A DNA stretch of 18,607 nt from assembly GCA_023433615.1 (NCBI GenBank), contig JAEZCJ010000169.1:1-18607 (forward strand), given 5' to 3'. A model generated the notes under the pieces. The model was given only the letters and a program-made list of their open reading frames with translations, was not told where the DNA came from and did no database searches. This DNA is from Bacillota bacterium. Lineage in GTDB: Bacteria; Bacillota; Bacilli; Paenibacillales; Paenibacillaceae. Positions 1 through 7,162 of the stretch are shown in pieces. Position 1 is the first letter of the stretch, and each line of letters begins with the position of its first letter. A program made the translations under genes and the position numbers.

Positions 1-1
1 A

Positions 2-802
2 GCGAGCCAGACGGAGGTAGACGCAGCCGTTGCTGCGCTGGCAGCGGCAGCGGCCGCCTTCGCGGACGCGGCGATCGAAGTAGTAGAAGTGGATTCGAGC
101 GCGCTGGGAGCGGCGATCCAAGCGGCCTCGGCGGCACTCAATGCCGCTGAGGAGGGCACAGGCGCGGGACAGTACGCGGCGGCGGATCTCGCGGCATTCG
201 GGTCGGCGATCGCGGCGGCGCAGGATGTGCTGACGAACGCGGAAGCGAGCCAGACGGAGGTAGACGCAGCCGTTGCTGCGCTGGCAGCGGCAGCGGCCGC
301 CTTCGCGGACGCGGCGATCGAAGTAGTAGAAGTGGATCGGAGCGCCCTTGGAGCGGCGATCCAAGCGGCCTCGGCGGCACTCAATGCCGCTGAGGAGGGC
401 ACAGGCGCGGGACAGTACGCGGCAGCGGATCTCGCGGCGTTCGGGTCGGCGATCGCGGCGGCGCAGGATGTGCTGGCGAACGCGGCGGCAAGCCAGACAG
501 CGATAGACGCGGCAGCAGCGGCGCTGGCAATAGCGGCATCCGCCTTCGCGGATGCGGCGATCGAGGTGGATCGGAGCGCCCTGGAAGCGGCGGTCCAAGC
601 GGCGTCGGCGGCACTCAATGCCGCTGAGGAAGGCACAGGCGCAGGCCAGTACGCGTCGGCGGATCTGGCGGCGTTCGGGTCGGCGATCGCGGCGGCGCAT
701 GATGTGTTGGCGAACGCGGCGGCAGGCCAGTCGGAGATCGATGCGGCGCAGAATGCATTGAATAACGCAAGGCAATCGTTTATCGACGCCGCAATCGGTG
801 CA
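2..802 (+). repeat. Tandem 243/234-bp coding repeats (FIVAR-like, 81/78 residues)
   Basis: Units begin at 92, 335 and 569, with the end of an earlier unit at 2-91. The first spacing is 243 bp. The unit starting at 335 is 234 bp because a three-codon stretch (VVE) near its end is missing. The first two units are almost identical in DNA, including silent positions, while the last unit has more substitutions. This is what recent unequal crossing-over or slippage would leave. The repeat is extremely Ala-rich and GC-rich, so assembly collapse or expansion here is possible. Confidence 0.85.
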
Positions 803-1282
803 GTGCTGCTGTTCGCCGAGGAGATCGTCGAAGAGGGTCAGTCTTACCTGCTGTTGACATTTAATCATCCTGTGTCCGGAGTGTCGGCTTCGGCAACGGA
901 GAAGCTTGTATTGAACGGCGCGGGCAGCGTTGCCGTGGCCGAAGTTTCCGTCGTTGAGGGCGACGTCCGCAAGGTGAAGGCGCGGCTGACGGCGCCGCTT
1001 GCTGCTACCGGAGTAGTCACGATTACGGCGCAATCCGGGGCCGTCACGATTGCTGAGGATACTGCCAATCCGGCTTCGAGCGTAATCGCAGTCATTCGTC
1101 ATGAGGATACGCTTGCGCTTCGGCAGCAATTGCTGATCTATGGTGCCGCCTCGGGCGAGGATCGAATTACCATCGTGCATGTTGCCTCTCACGCTGACGC
1201 ATTCTTGGCAGCGATGGAACTGTACGGCATCGAACGGAAATTGCTCCTTCGTTACCTCCTTCGTCAGATTGGGCCTGCATGA
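2..1282 (+). CDS. C-terminal part of a FIVAR-repeat secreted/surface protein (5' end outside window)
   Basis: The reading frame is already open at base 2, so this is the 3' portion of a larger gene; the GTG at 89 lies inside a repeat and is not a real start. What is visible: an alanine-rich helical region of three full repeats plus the end of a fourth (to about base 800), each with the pattern SALxAAxQAAsaALNAAEEGT, GQY, AAF and a DVLxNA helix. This fits FIVAR domains, which occur as helical spacers in Gram-positive extracellular enzymes and adhesins. After the repeats comes about 100 residues of beta-rich, Ig-like sequence (LLLTFNHPVSG, VRKVKARLTAPL, GVVTITAQ), then a helical tail rich in Leu and Arg. 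There is no LPxTG sorting signal and no SLH domain at this end. The catalytic or binding part, if any, lies upstream. Extracellular location is inferred from the repeat family. Confidence 0.85.
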   Translation, partial: ASQTEVDAAVAALAAAAAAFADAAIEVVEVDSSALGAAIQAASAALNAAEEGTGAGQYAAADLAAFGSAIAAAQDVLTNAEASQTEVDAAVAALAAAAAAFADAAIEVVEVDRSALGAAIQAASAALNAAEEGTGAGQYAAADLAAFGSAIAAAQDVLANAAASQTAIDAAAAALAIAASAFADAAIEVDRSALEAAVQAASAALNAAEEGTGAGQYASADLAAFGSAIAAAHDVLANAAAGQSEIDAAQNALNNARQSFIDAAIGAVLLFAEEIVEEGQSYLLLTFNHPVSGVSASATEKLVLNGAGSVAVAEVSVVEGDVRKVKARLTAPLAATGVVTITAQSGAVTIAEDTANPASSVIAVIRHEDTLALRQQLLIYGAASGEDRITIVHVASHADAFLAAMELYGIERKLLLRYLLRQIGPA

Positions 1283-1306
1283 TTCCTGTTATTGCCCCAC
1301 GCGCTA

Positions 1307-1315
1307 TGTTATAAT
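1307..1315 (+). promoter_or_regulatory. Extended -10 promoter for the ABC-F gene
   Basis: TG at 1307-1308, one base, then a perfect TATAAT at 1310-1315. No good -35 box is seen at 16-18 bp, which extended -10 promoters tolerate. It lies 25 bp after the stop of the preceding gene and about 45 bp before the ATG at 1362, so the ABC-F cluster probably starts its own transcript. I see no terminator between the repeat-protein stop and this promoter. Confidence 0.65.
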
Positions 1316-1361
1316 GGCAAGATGAGTGTCATTATCACAGACGAAGGACGGGGAAGCGGCA

Positions 1362-2990
1362 ATGATTAGCACGAGCGGCATTACGCTGCGATACGGCAAG
1401 CGAGCGCTTTTTGAAGATGTGAACATCAAGTTTACGCCGGGGAACTGCTACGGCCTGATCGGCGCCAACGGCGCAGGCAAGTCGACGTTCCTCAAGATTC
1501 TGTCGGGCGAGATCGAGCCTACGAACGGCGAAGTGCACATCACGCCGGGCGAGCGGATCGCGGTACTGAAGCAGAACCATTTTGAATACGATGAGTTCAA
1601 GGTGCTCGATACGGTCATCATGGGCTATAAGAAGCTCTATGACGTCATGGTCGAGAAGAATGCGATCTACACGAAGGAGAACTTCTCGGACGAGGACGGC
1701 ATGCGCGCCGGCGAGCTGGAAGCCGAATTCGCAGAGATGAACGGCTGGGAAGCGGAGTCCGAAGCAGCTTCGATGCTGAACGGATTGGGCATTGCGACCG
1801 AGCTGCACGACAAGCAGATGAACGAGCTCGACGGCAACGAGAAGGTCCGCGTCCTGCTGGCGCAGGCGCTGTTCGGCAATCCGCAGATCCTGCTCCTCGA
1901 CGAGCCGACTAACCATCTCGACATGCAATCGATCGAATGGCTGGAGAACTTCCTGGCCGGCTACGAAGGGACTGTCGTCGTCGTATCCCATGACCGGCAC
2001 TTCCTGAACACGGTCTGTACGCATATCGCGGACATCGACTTCGGCAAGATCCAGATGTACGTCGGCAACTACGACTTCTGGTACGAGTCCAGCCAGCTGG
2101 CGCTCGCGCTCATGCGTGACCAGAACAAAAAGAAGGAAGACAAGATTAAAGAACTGCAGGCGTTCATCCAACGCTTCAGCGCCAATAAGTCCAAGGCGAA
2201 GCAGGCAACGTCCCGGAAGAAATTGCTCGATAAGATTACGCTGGACGACATTCGTCCGTCCAATCGCAAATATCCGTTCATCAACTTCAAGCCGGAGCGC
2301 GAAGCAGGCAAGCAATTGCTGCTCTCCGAAGGCCTCACGAAGTCCGTGGACGGCGTGAAAGTAATCGACAACCTGACGCTTACGATCAACAAGGGCGACA
2401 AGATCGCCCTCGTCGGGCACGACACGCACTGGAAGACGCTCTTGATGCAGATTCTGATGGGCGAAGTGGAGCCGGACGCAGGCACGTTCCAGTGGGGCAT
2501 TACGACGACGCGCGCGTATTTTCCGAAGGACAATTCCGCGTACTTCGACGGGGTGGAGACGAACCTGGTCGACTGGCTGCGCCAATACTCGAAGGATCAG
2601 GACGAATCGTTCATTCGCGGCTTCCTCGGACGGATGCTGTTCTCCGGCGACGAGGCGCTGAAGAAGGCGAGCGTACTGTCCGGAGGCGAGAAGGTGCGCT
2701 GCATGCTGTCCAAGATGATGCTGTCCGGCTCGAACGTGCTCTTGATGGACGAACCGACCAACCACTTGGATCTCGAATCGATCACGGCGCTGAACAACGG
2801 CCTGATCGACTTCGACGGCACGCTGATCTTCACGTCGCATGACCACCAGTTCGTACAGACGATCGCGAACCGCATTCTGGAAATTATGCCGGACGGCAGC
2901 GTGATCGATCGGATGATGACGTACGACGAGTACCTCGAGAGCAGCGAGATCCAGGCGCTTCGCGCCAAGGCGATGACTGCATCCGCTTAA
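1362..2990 (+). CDS. ABC-F family ATPase, YkpA/YbiT type
   Basis: Soluble protein of 542 residues with two ABC nucleotide-binding domains and no membrane segments, the layout of ABC-F proteins that act on the ribosome. NBD1: Walker A GANGAGKST (34-42), Walker B LLLDEP with Asp180/Glu181, followed by TNHLD and an SHDRHF H-loop. Between the domains lies a charged linker (about 245-305) with FSANKSKAKQATSRKK, typical of the family. NBD2: signature LSGGEK (439-444), Walker B with Asp463/Glu464, H-loop SHDHQF. Oddities: the NBD1 signature reads LDGNEK, and the NBD2 Walker A reads GHDTHWKT (352-359) without the usual GxGK. The whole-length pattern matches Bacillus YkpA and E. coli YbiT as I remember them. 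The ATG at 1362 is chosen over the GTG at 1326 because GGGGA ends 7 bases before it and the family starts with MIS. The cellular role of this subfamily is not settled; resistance is not implied. Confidence 0.93.
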   Translation: MISTSGITLRYGKRALFEDVNIKFTPGNCYGLIGANGAGKSTFLKILSGEIEPTNGEVHITPGERIAVLKQNHFEYDEFKVLDTVIMGYKKLYDVMVEKNAIYTKENFSDEDGMRAGELEAEFAEMNGWEAESEAASMLNGLGIATELHDKQMNELDGNEKVRVLLAQALFGNPQILLLDEPTNHLDMQSIEWLENFLAGYEGTVVVVSHDRHFLNTVCTHIADIDFGKIQMYVGNYDFWYESSQLALALMRDQNKKKEDKIKELQAFIQRFSANKSKAKQATSRKKLLDKITLDDIRPSNRKYPFINFKPEREAGKQLLLSEGLTKSVDGVKVIDNLTLTINKGDKIALVGHDTHWKTLLMQILMGEVEPDAGTFQWGITTTRAYFPKDNSAYFDGVETNLVDWLRQYSKDQDESFIRGFLGRMLFSGDEALKKASVLSGGEKVRCMLSKMMLSGSNVLLMDEPTNHLDLESITALNNGLIDFDGTLIFTSHDHQFVQTIANRILEIMPDGSVIDRMMTYDEYLESSEIQALRAKAMTASA

Positions 2991-3016
2991 GTCAGCAATA
3001 AGGGAGGGATTCCGAT

Positions 3017-3505
3017 ATGTCGATCTTCGACCGCATGAAGCAGGGCGCATCGGAAGCGGCCCGCAAGGTGGAACAGACCGTCGAGATTCAGAAGCTGAAG
3101 GCTCAGATCTCGGCTAAGGATAAGGAAATGGATAAGCTCTTCAATCGTATCGGGCGATCGGTTTACCGCGGGTTCACGGACAGCGATATTTCGCATTCGG
3201 AGGCAGAGGTCGTCGGCTATTGCGAGGAGCTATCCAGACTTGCGCAGGAGATTGTCCTGATCCGCGAGCAGATCAAGATGGTTAAGCTCGAGAAGAGCTG
3301 CGGCGGCTGCGGCAAGGTCGTGTCCGCCGGCGTCAATTATTGCCCGGACTGCGGGAAGAAGTTCCCGGACGAAGAGCAGAAGCCGGAGCCGGGGCTGGAC
3401 GAGATCCGCGTCATCTGCAGCAGATGCAAGGCGGAGAATGAGATCGGCGCGCGCTATTGCGTGGGCTGCGGGTATGAGATGTCCCCGCCGCTTGCATTAG
3501 AATAG
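3017..3505 (+). CDS. Double zinc-ribbon coiled-coil protein
   Basis: 162 residues, preceded by an AGGGAGGG ribosome site. The N-terminal part (about 1-92) is charged and helical with a likely coiled coil around residues 15-45 and 65-92. The C-terminal part carries two zinc ribbons: Cys95/Cys98/Cys109/Cys112 (CGGCGK...CPDCG) and Cys134/Cys137/Cys148/Cys151 (CSRCK...CVGCG). Such paired ribbons occur in many small Bacillota proteins of unknown job and often mediate protein or nucleic-acid contacts. It starts 26 bp after the ABC-F stop and is followed 14 bp later by the VOC gene, so the three are probably co-transcribed. No signal peptide or membrane segment is seen. The specific function is unknown. 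Confidence 0.85.
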   Translation: MSIFDRMKQGASEAARKVEQTVEIQKLKAQISAKDKEMDKLFNRIGRSVYRGFTDSDISHSEAEVVGYCEELSRLAQEIVLIREQIKMVKLEKSCGGCGKVVSAGVNYCPDCGKKFPDEEQKPEPGLDEIRVICSRCKAENEIGARYCVGCGYEMSPPLALE

Positions 3506-3519
3506 CAGGAGGGGTCTGA

Positions 3520-3948
3520 ATGAAGCCGAGCATTTCGGTCATCACGCTGGGCGTGGACGATCTTAATCGGTCGCTGCGCTTCTACCGGGACGGATTGGGT
3601 TGGCCGACGGAAGGGATCGTCGGTCAGGAATTCGAGCATGGCGCTGTCGCTTTCTTCGATCTGCAGGCCGGTCTGCGGCTGGCGCTCTGGCCGCGAACGA
3701 GCATCGCCCATGATGCGAAAGTTCCGCTGTCCGACCCAAGCCCGACTGCCTTCACGATCGGCCATAATGTCGGCAGCAAGGAAGAAGTCGACCTTGTGAT
3801 GGAACGGGCGAGGCAAGCCGGCGCCGTCATTGCCGTGCCTGCGCATGACACCTTCTGGGGCGGGTACGCGGGTTATTTTCAAGATCCGGACGGTCACCTC
3901 TGGGAGGCAGTCTGGAATCCGGCGTGGGATGCCGGGGAACAACGCTAG
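3520..3948 (+). CDS. VOC-superfamily (glyoxalase/bleomycin-resistance fold) protein
   Basis: 142 residues, AGGAGGGG ribosome site just upstream. The start ISVITLGVDDLNRSLRFYRDGLG is the typical first beta-alpha module of VOC proteins, and the end FQDPDGHLWEAVWNP (about 120-134) is the typical last strand with the Glu (E129) that often ligands metal. A GHNV segment near residue 81 and an AGAVI helix-strand (100-104) make up the second module. The family includes glyoxalase I, dioxygenases and drug-binding proteins; this close subgroup, often annotated as glyoxalase-like, has no defined substrate. It is the last gene before a bidirectional hairpin at 3963-3991. Confidence 0.9.
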   Translation: MKPSISVITLGVDDLNRSLRFYRDGLGWPTEGIVGQEFEHGAVAFFDLQAGLRLALWPRTSIAHDAKVPLSDPSPTAFTIGHNVGSKEEVDLVMERARQAGAVIAVPAHDTFWGGYAGYFQDPDGHLWEAVWNPAWDAGEQR

Positions 3949-3962
3949 ATAACGAAGAAGAG

Positions 3963-3991
3963 AAGCCGTCGGTTACGGGAACCGGCGGCTT
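3963..3991. terminator. Bidirectional terminator between convergent genes
   Basis: 12-bp stem (AAGCCGTCGGTT at 3963-3974 with AACCGGCGGCTT at 3980-3991, one wobble pair) and a 5-base loop. The rightward side is followed by only a short T-rich stretch (CTTGG). The leftward side is followed by CTCTTCTTCG, more T-rich. It sits in the 57-bp gap between the VOC stop and the ABC membrane-protein stop. Confidence 0.7.
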
Positions 3992-4005
3992 CTTGGCGCT
4001 AGCGA

Positions 4006-4689
4006 TTAATTCGTCGATCTGCGCAGCAAGATGTAGGAGACAAGCGCGAGCAGCAGCGCGAGCGCGAACGCCCAGCCGGCAAGCGCGACAGCCGTCAGGC
4101 CGCTGAGCGCCTCGAAGAATTCGGCCCACTTCCCGTAGTAGCCGATGAGGAACATGACGATCGAGACGGCTGCGACTATCGCCGTGAAGAAGGCGTACAA
4201 GCCCACGCGTCCGAACCTGCGATAGATGCAAGGGAAGAGGAAGCCGGTGAAGAAGCAGCAGAGCATGATCGCGAATTGGAACCACATCTGCTCGATGGCC
4301 GTCCCATCGCTCATATAAGGCAAGTGGAAGAAATGCAGGTCGACACCCCAGCCGTCCGTAGACCTTTCGATGAGGCTCACAAGCCAGAGCAGCACGGCGT
4401 TCGCCAAGCTGACCGCGCCGATCGTGGCCGCTGTCCCGAGGAAGTAGTCCGTACGCCTGACACTGAATCCGATGGCGAAGCTGAACGTCTGCGTCACGTT
4501 GATGATGCCGATGACGAGCATATAGATATGGATCGAAGCGATCCCCCCCGTATACATCGCTTCATCCACCAAGAAGATCCCGAGCACCAGGTTGATGAAG
4601 AAGCTGAAGGACATAATGAGCCATGGCATCGCCAGCCAGTTGAATTTATCCGTTAGATGCGTCCTTGCGACTGCCGCTATACGATTCAT
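4006..4689 (-). CDS. ABC transporter membrane protein, six predicted helices
   Basis: 227 residues when started at the ATG at 4689. This ATG overlaps the ATPase stop as ATGA, and AGGAAGGAAGTG lies about 10 bases upstream inside the ATPase gene; a GTG at 4716 is possible but less likely. Hydrophobic segments lie at about 19-41, 49-74, 83-106, 134-154, 162-183 and 197-222, consistent with an ABC-2-like permease with six helices. The short motif GFSVRRTDYFLGT (74-86) between helices 2 and 3 resembles the conserved GxxRxxYF stretch of permeases encoded beside YtrB/YhcG-type ATPases. It is expected to pair with the ATPase encoded just upstream. The substrate cannot be told from the sequence; related Gram-positive systems respond to cell-wall-active or membrane-active compounds. 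Confidence 0.85.
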   Translation of the reverse strand: MNRIAAVARTHLTDKFNWLAMPWLIMSFSFFINLVLGIFLVDEAMYTGGIASIHIYMLVIGIINVTQTFSFAIGFSVRRTDYFLGTAATIGAVSLANAVLLWLVSLIERSTDGWGVDLHFFHLPYMSDGTAIEQMWFQFAIMLCCFFTGFLFPCIYRRFGRVGLYAFFTAIVAAVSIVMFLIGYYGKWAEFFEALSGLTAVALAGWAFALALLLALVSYILLRRSTN

Positions 4690-5582
4690 TGACCGATCAC
4701 TTCCTTCCTGTCCCACTTGCCGTTCGTCAGATGGACGATCATCTGCTGCAGCGATACCGGAGTAAGCTCCAGCCCTGCTTCCGATACGACGCGCCGATCC
4801 TGCTCGGTGAGCTCGCCGATGATCGTCGTCGACACCATGCCGCCGAGCGGCGCGCGATGAATGACTTGCTTGCTGCCGACGAAGCTGTCTACCTTCGCTG
4901 CTGGACCGGTGATCGTCGTCGCCCTGCCGCGCAGCGATTCCGCGTCCTCGTTCATGATCAGGCGTCCGCGATCGATCACCATGACATGTTCGAGCAGCTG
5001 ACTCACTTCATCGATGAGATGCGTGGACAGGATGACGGTGCGCGGATGCTCGGCGTAGTCCTCCAGCAGCCGGTCATAGAACAGACTGCGAGAGACGGCG
5101 TCCAGGCCGAGATAAGGCTCGTCGAAGATCGTAAGCGGTGCGCGGCTCGCGAGCCCCACGATAATGCCGACTGCGGACAGCATGCCGCGGGATAGCTTCT
5201 TCATCCTCCGCTTGATCGGAATCTGGAAATCCTCGAGCAGCGAATGGGCGAACGCGCTGTCCCAATTCGGGAAAAGCAGGCTTGCGGCATGCAGCACGTT
5301 GCTGACGCGGAACGTATCCGGGTAGCGCTGGCTCTCCTTAATGAAGCAGATCCGGCTGAGCACGCGATTGTTCTCGTACGGAAGCTCGCCGAACACGGCA
5401 AGCTCGCCGCTTGTTGCGAAGTTCTGGGCCGTCAGGATGTGCATCAGCGTCGTCTTGCCTGCGCCGTTGCGCCCGAGCAGTCCGTAGATCTTGTTCGCCT
5501 CGAGCGTCAGGCTGACGTCGTCGAGCGCCTTCATATCGCCGTATGTCTTGGATAGCTTATGAACCTTCACTACTTCGGTCAT
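4686..5582 (-). CDS. ABC transporter ATP-binding protein (YtrB-like)
   Basis: 298 residues with a single nucleotide-binding domain: Walker A GRNGAGKTT (37-45), signature LSRGM (130-134, a variant of LSGGQ common in this subgroup), Walker B LTIFDEP (150-156), then YLGLD and H-loop STHLIDE (His188). The C-terminal 85 residues form a separate region of the kind seen in ATPases of ABC-2 exporters. The start ATG overlaps the stop of the GntR gene as ATGA with GGAGAA upstream, and the stop overlaps the start of the permease gene, so the three products are translationally coupled. The transported compound is unknown. Confidence 0.92.
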   Translation of the reverse strand: MTEVVKVHKLSKTYGDMKALDDVSLTLEANKIYGLLGRNGAGKTTLMHILTAQNFATSGELAVFGELPYENNRVLSRICFIKESQRYPDTFRVSNVLHAASLLFPNWDSAFAHSLLEDFQIPIKRRMKKLSRGMLSAVGIIVGLASRAPLTIFDEPYLGLDAVSRSLFYDRLLEDYAEHPRTVILSTHLIDEVSQLLEHVMVIDRGRLIMNEDAESLRGRATTITGPAAKVDSFVGSKQVIHRAPLGGMVSTTIIGELTEQDRRVVSEAGLELTPVSLQQMIVHLTNGKWDRKEVIGQ

Positions 5583-5947
5583 TTCGATTCTCCTCTCCGT
5601 ATCATCTCTGTCAACTGCTCGGCGCTGATCCCCAGCTTCGCCGCTTCCTTCACCATCGCGACGACATATTGTTCATAGAAGAGCTCTTTGCGTTTCTCCA
5701 TTAACCGTGCTCTTGCGCCTGCTGCGACGAACATCCCGATCCCTCTCTTCTTGTATAGAATGCCTTCATCCACCAACAGATTGACGCCCTTGGCCGCCGT
5801 CGCCGGATTGATCTGATAGAAAGCGGCGAATTGATTCGTGGAAGGGACCTGCGATTCTTCCGGCAGCGCTTCTTCAAGGATGTCGTTCTCTATGCGCTCG
5901 GCAATCTGGACGAAGATCGGCCGGCTGTCGTCCATGCGGAAGACCAT
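5579..5947 (-). CDS. GntR-family regulator, short YtrA type
   Basis: 122 residues. The N-terminal winged helix-turn-helix spans about residues 9-75 (RPIFVQIAERIENDI, VPSTNQFAAFYQINPATAAKGVNLLVDEGILYKKRGIGMFV spread along it). Only a short helical tail follows, without the large effector-binding domain of FadR or HutC members; this is the YtrA pattern. Such regulators are usually autorepressors of an ABC transporter operon, and this gene is the first of one. A 24-bp inverted repeat covers its own promoter. The ATG at 5947 has GGTGGTGA just upstream. The inducing signal is unknown, though family members often respond to envelope antibiotics. Confidence 0.92.
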   Translation of the reverse strand: MVFRMDDSRPIFVQIAERIENDILEEALPEESQVPSTNQFAAFYQINPATAAKGVNLLVDEGILYKKRGIGMFVAAGARARLMEKRKELFYEQYVVAMVKEAAKLGISAEQLTEMIRRGESK

Positions 5948-5976
5948 TTTATCACCACCAGGTTCTTTAGTTTATT

Positions 5977-6000
5977 GGTTAGTTAGTTATGTAACTAACC
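5977..6000. promoter_or_regulatory. Inverted-repeat operator for the GntR regulator
   Basis: GGTTAGTTA and TAACTAACC are perfect 9-bp arms separated by 6 bases. The repeat overlaps the -10 box of the leftward promoter at 5998-6003 and runs over the expected start of transcription. It is the natural candidate for the binding site of the GntR protein encoded 30 bp downstream. Confidence 0.75.
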
Positions 6001-6027
6001 ATATCACCCCGGGCTCATTTTTGTCAA
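5998..6027 (-). promoter_or_regulatory. Sigma-A-type promoter of the gntR-ABC operon
   Basis: Reading leftward: perfect TTGACA (6027-6022), 18-bp spacer, then TATGGT (6003-5998) preceded by TGA, giving an extended -10. The inverted repeat at 5977-6000 begins inside the -10, so a bound regulator should block polymerase. Confidence 0.7.
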
Positions 6028-6156
6028 CAGGCCATCGCTAAAAAAGCAAAAAATGGGGCATCCTAGCCCTGTTAACGAGACTGTTAGGAAGGTAGGAGAG
6101 GGGCAAACTTGTTGCAGAGAGGCATAAAAGTACGCCCTGCGCCAACACTGTTTCTC

Positions 6157-6186
6157 TAGACCCACATGGATTTCGTCAGGTATGAT
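6157..6186 (+). promoter_or_regulatory. Possible promoter of the CDF exporter gene
   Basis: TAGACC (6157-6162), 18-bp spacer, TATGAT (6181-6186). Four of six and five of six consensus matches. It would give a leader of about 23 bases before the GTG start. No manganese riboswitch is possible in so short a leader; if metal regulation exists it would be by a protein. Confidence 0.4.
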
Positions 6187-6215
6187 ACCCGCATACGGAA
6201 AAATTGGGAGTTGGG

Positions 6216-7106
6216 GTGAGCAAGCTGGATCAGTATCAAGAGATCAAAGCCGGCGAGAAGGGCGCATGGGTCAGCATAGCGGCTTATCTCGTGCTGTCGG
6301 CTGCGAAGCTGGTCGCGGGCTATGTGTTCGTGTCCAGCGCGCTTGTCGCGGACGGCTTCAATAATCTGACGGATATCGTGGCATCGACCGCCGTCTTGAT
6401 CGGGCTGCGCATCTCGCAGAAGCCGCCGGATCAAGATCACCCGTACGGACATTTTCGCGCGGAGACGATCGCGGCGCTCATCGCGTCGTTCATCATGGCG
6501 ACCGTAGGCTTGCAGGTGCTAATCGGAGCGGTGCGGTCGTTATTCGTCGGCACGCACGAAGTGCCGCATCTGACAAGCGCCTGGATCGCGATTGCGGCAT
6601 CGGCCTGCATGCTGGGCGTCTACATGTACAATCGCCGGTTAGCGAAGCGCATCAACAACCAGGCATTGATGGCCGCGGCGAAGGACAACCTCTCGGATGC
6701 GCTCGTAGGAATCGGGGCAGCCGTTGGCATCATCGGTTCTCAATTCGGCCTGCCGTGGCTGGATCCGGTCGCCGCGACAGCTGTCGGCGTTCTGATCTGC
6801 AAGACGGCATGGGAAATTTTCTACAGCTCGACGCATGCGCTTACGGATGGCTTCGACGAGAAAGAGCTGCGAACGCTGCGCGGCACGATCGAGCGCACGA
6901 AGGGTGTTCAGTCGATTAAAGATATTAAGGCAAGGGTGCACGGCAGCAACGTCCTCATCGATGTCATCGTGCAGGTCGATCCGACGCTGTCGCTGATCGA
7001 GAGCCACCGTATCAGCGATGATATCGAGCGGCGAATGGAAGGCAAGCACAACATCATGAATGTGCATGTCCATGTCGAGCCGGCTGCATTGGCGAGAGAG
7101 GAATAA
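6216..7106 (+). CDS. mneS: Cation diffusion facilitator, MneS/YeaB-type manganese exporter
   Basis: 296 residues from the GTG at 6216 (GGGAG ends 5 bases before it; a TTG at 6204 is the alternative). It has the six-helix CDF membrane domain and a cytoplasmic C-terminal domain (about residues 210-290) ending in a NVHVHVEP strand. The likely transport site is Asp46, Asn49/Asn50 and Asp53 in ADGFNNLTD on helix 2 and Asp157/Asp161 in AKDNLSDA on helix 5. The Asn/Asp combination in place of a His fits the manganese branch of CDFs rather than zinc YiiP. Between helices 2 and 3 it has HPYGH (75-79). The sequence closely follows Bacillus subtilis YeaB (MneS) as I remember it. It exchanges Mn2+ for protons at the cytoplasmic membrane. 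It is a single-gene unit, divergent from the gntR operon and closed by a terminator. Confidence 0.88.
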   Translation: MSKLDQYQEIKAGEKGAWVSIAAYLVLSAAKLVAGYVFVSSALVADGFNNLTDIVASTAVLIGLRISQKPPDQDHPYGHFRAETIAALIASFIMATVGLQVLIGAVRSLFVGTHEVPHLTSAWIAIAASACMLGVYMYNRRLAKRINNQALMAAAKDNLSDALVGIGAAVGIIGSQFGLPWLDPVAATAVGVLICKTAWEIFYSSTHALTDGFDEKELRTLRGTIERTKGVQSIKDIKARVHGSNVLIDVIVQVDPTLSLIESHRISDDIERRMEGKHNIMNVHVHVEPAALAREE

Positions 7107-7126
7107 GCGGGAGTCGGCATCATGAG

Positions 7127-7162
7127 CCGCGCAGGTCCGGAAATGGGCTTGCGCGGTTTTTT
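7127..7162 (+). terminator. Rho-independent terminator after the CDF gene
   Basis: 12-bp stem (7127-7138 with 7145-7156, two G-T wobbles), 6-base loop GGAAAT, then six T at 7157-7162. It starts 20 bp after the stop codon. Confidence 0.92.

Noticed and set aside
1335..3050. Long open frame of 571 codons on the minus strand
   Set aside because: It lies exactly opposite the ABC-F gene, whose GC-rich codons leave the antisense frame open. The product has no domain sense and no ribosome site.
6035..6080. Leftward terminator-like element with A/T runs near the gntR promoter
   Set aside because: Only a 4-bp stem (GGGC/GCCC); no gene reads leftward into it that would need termination.
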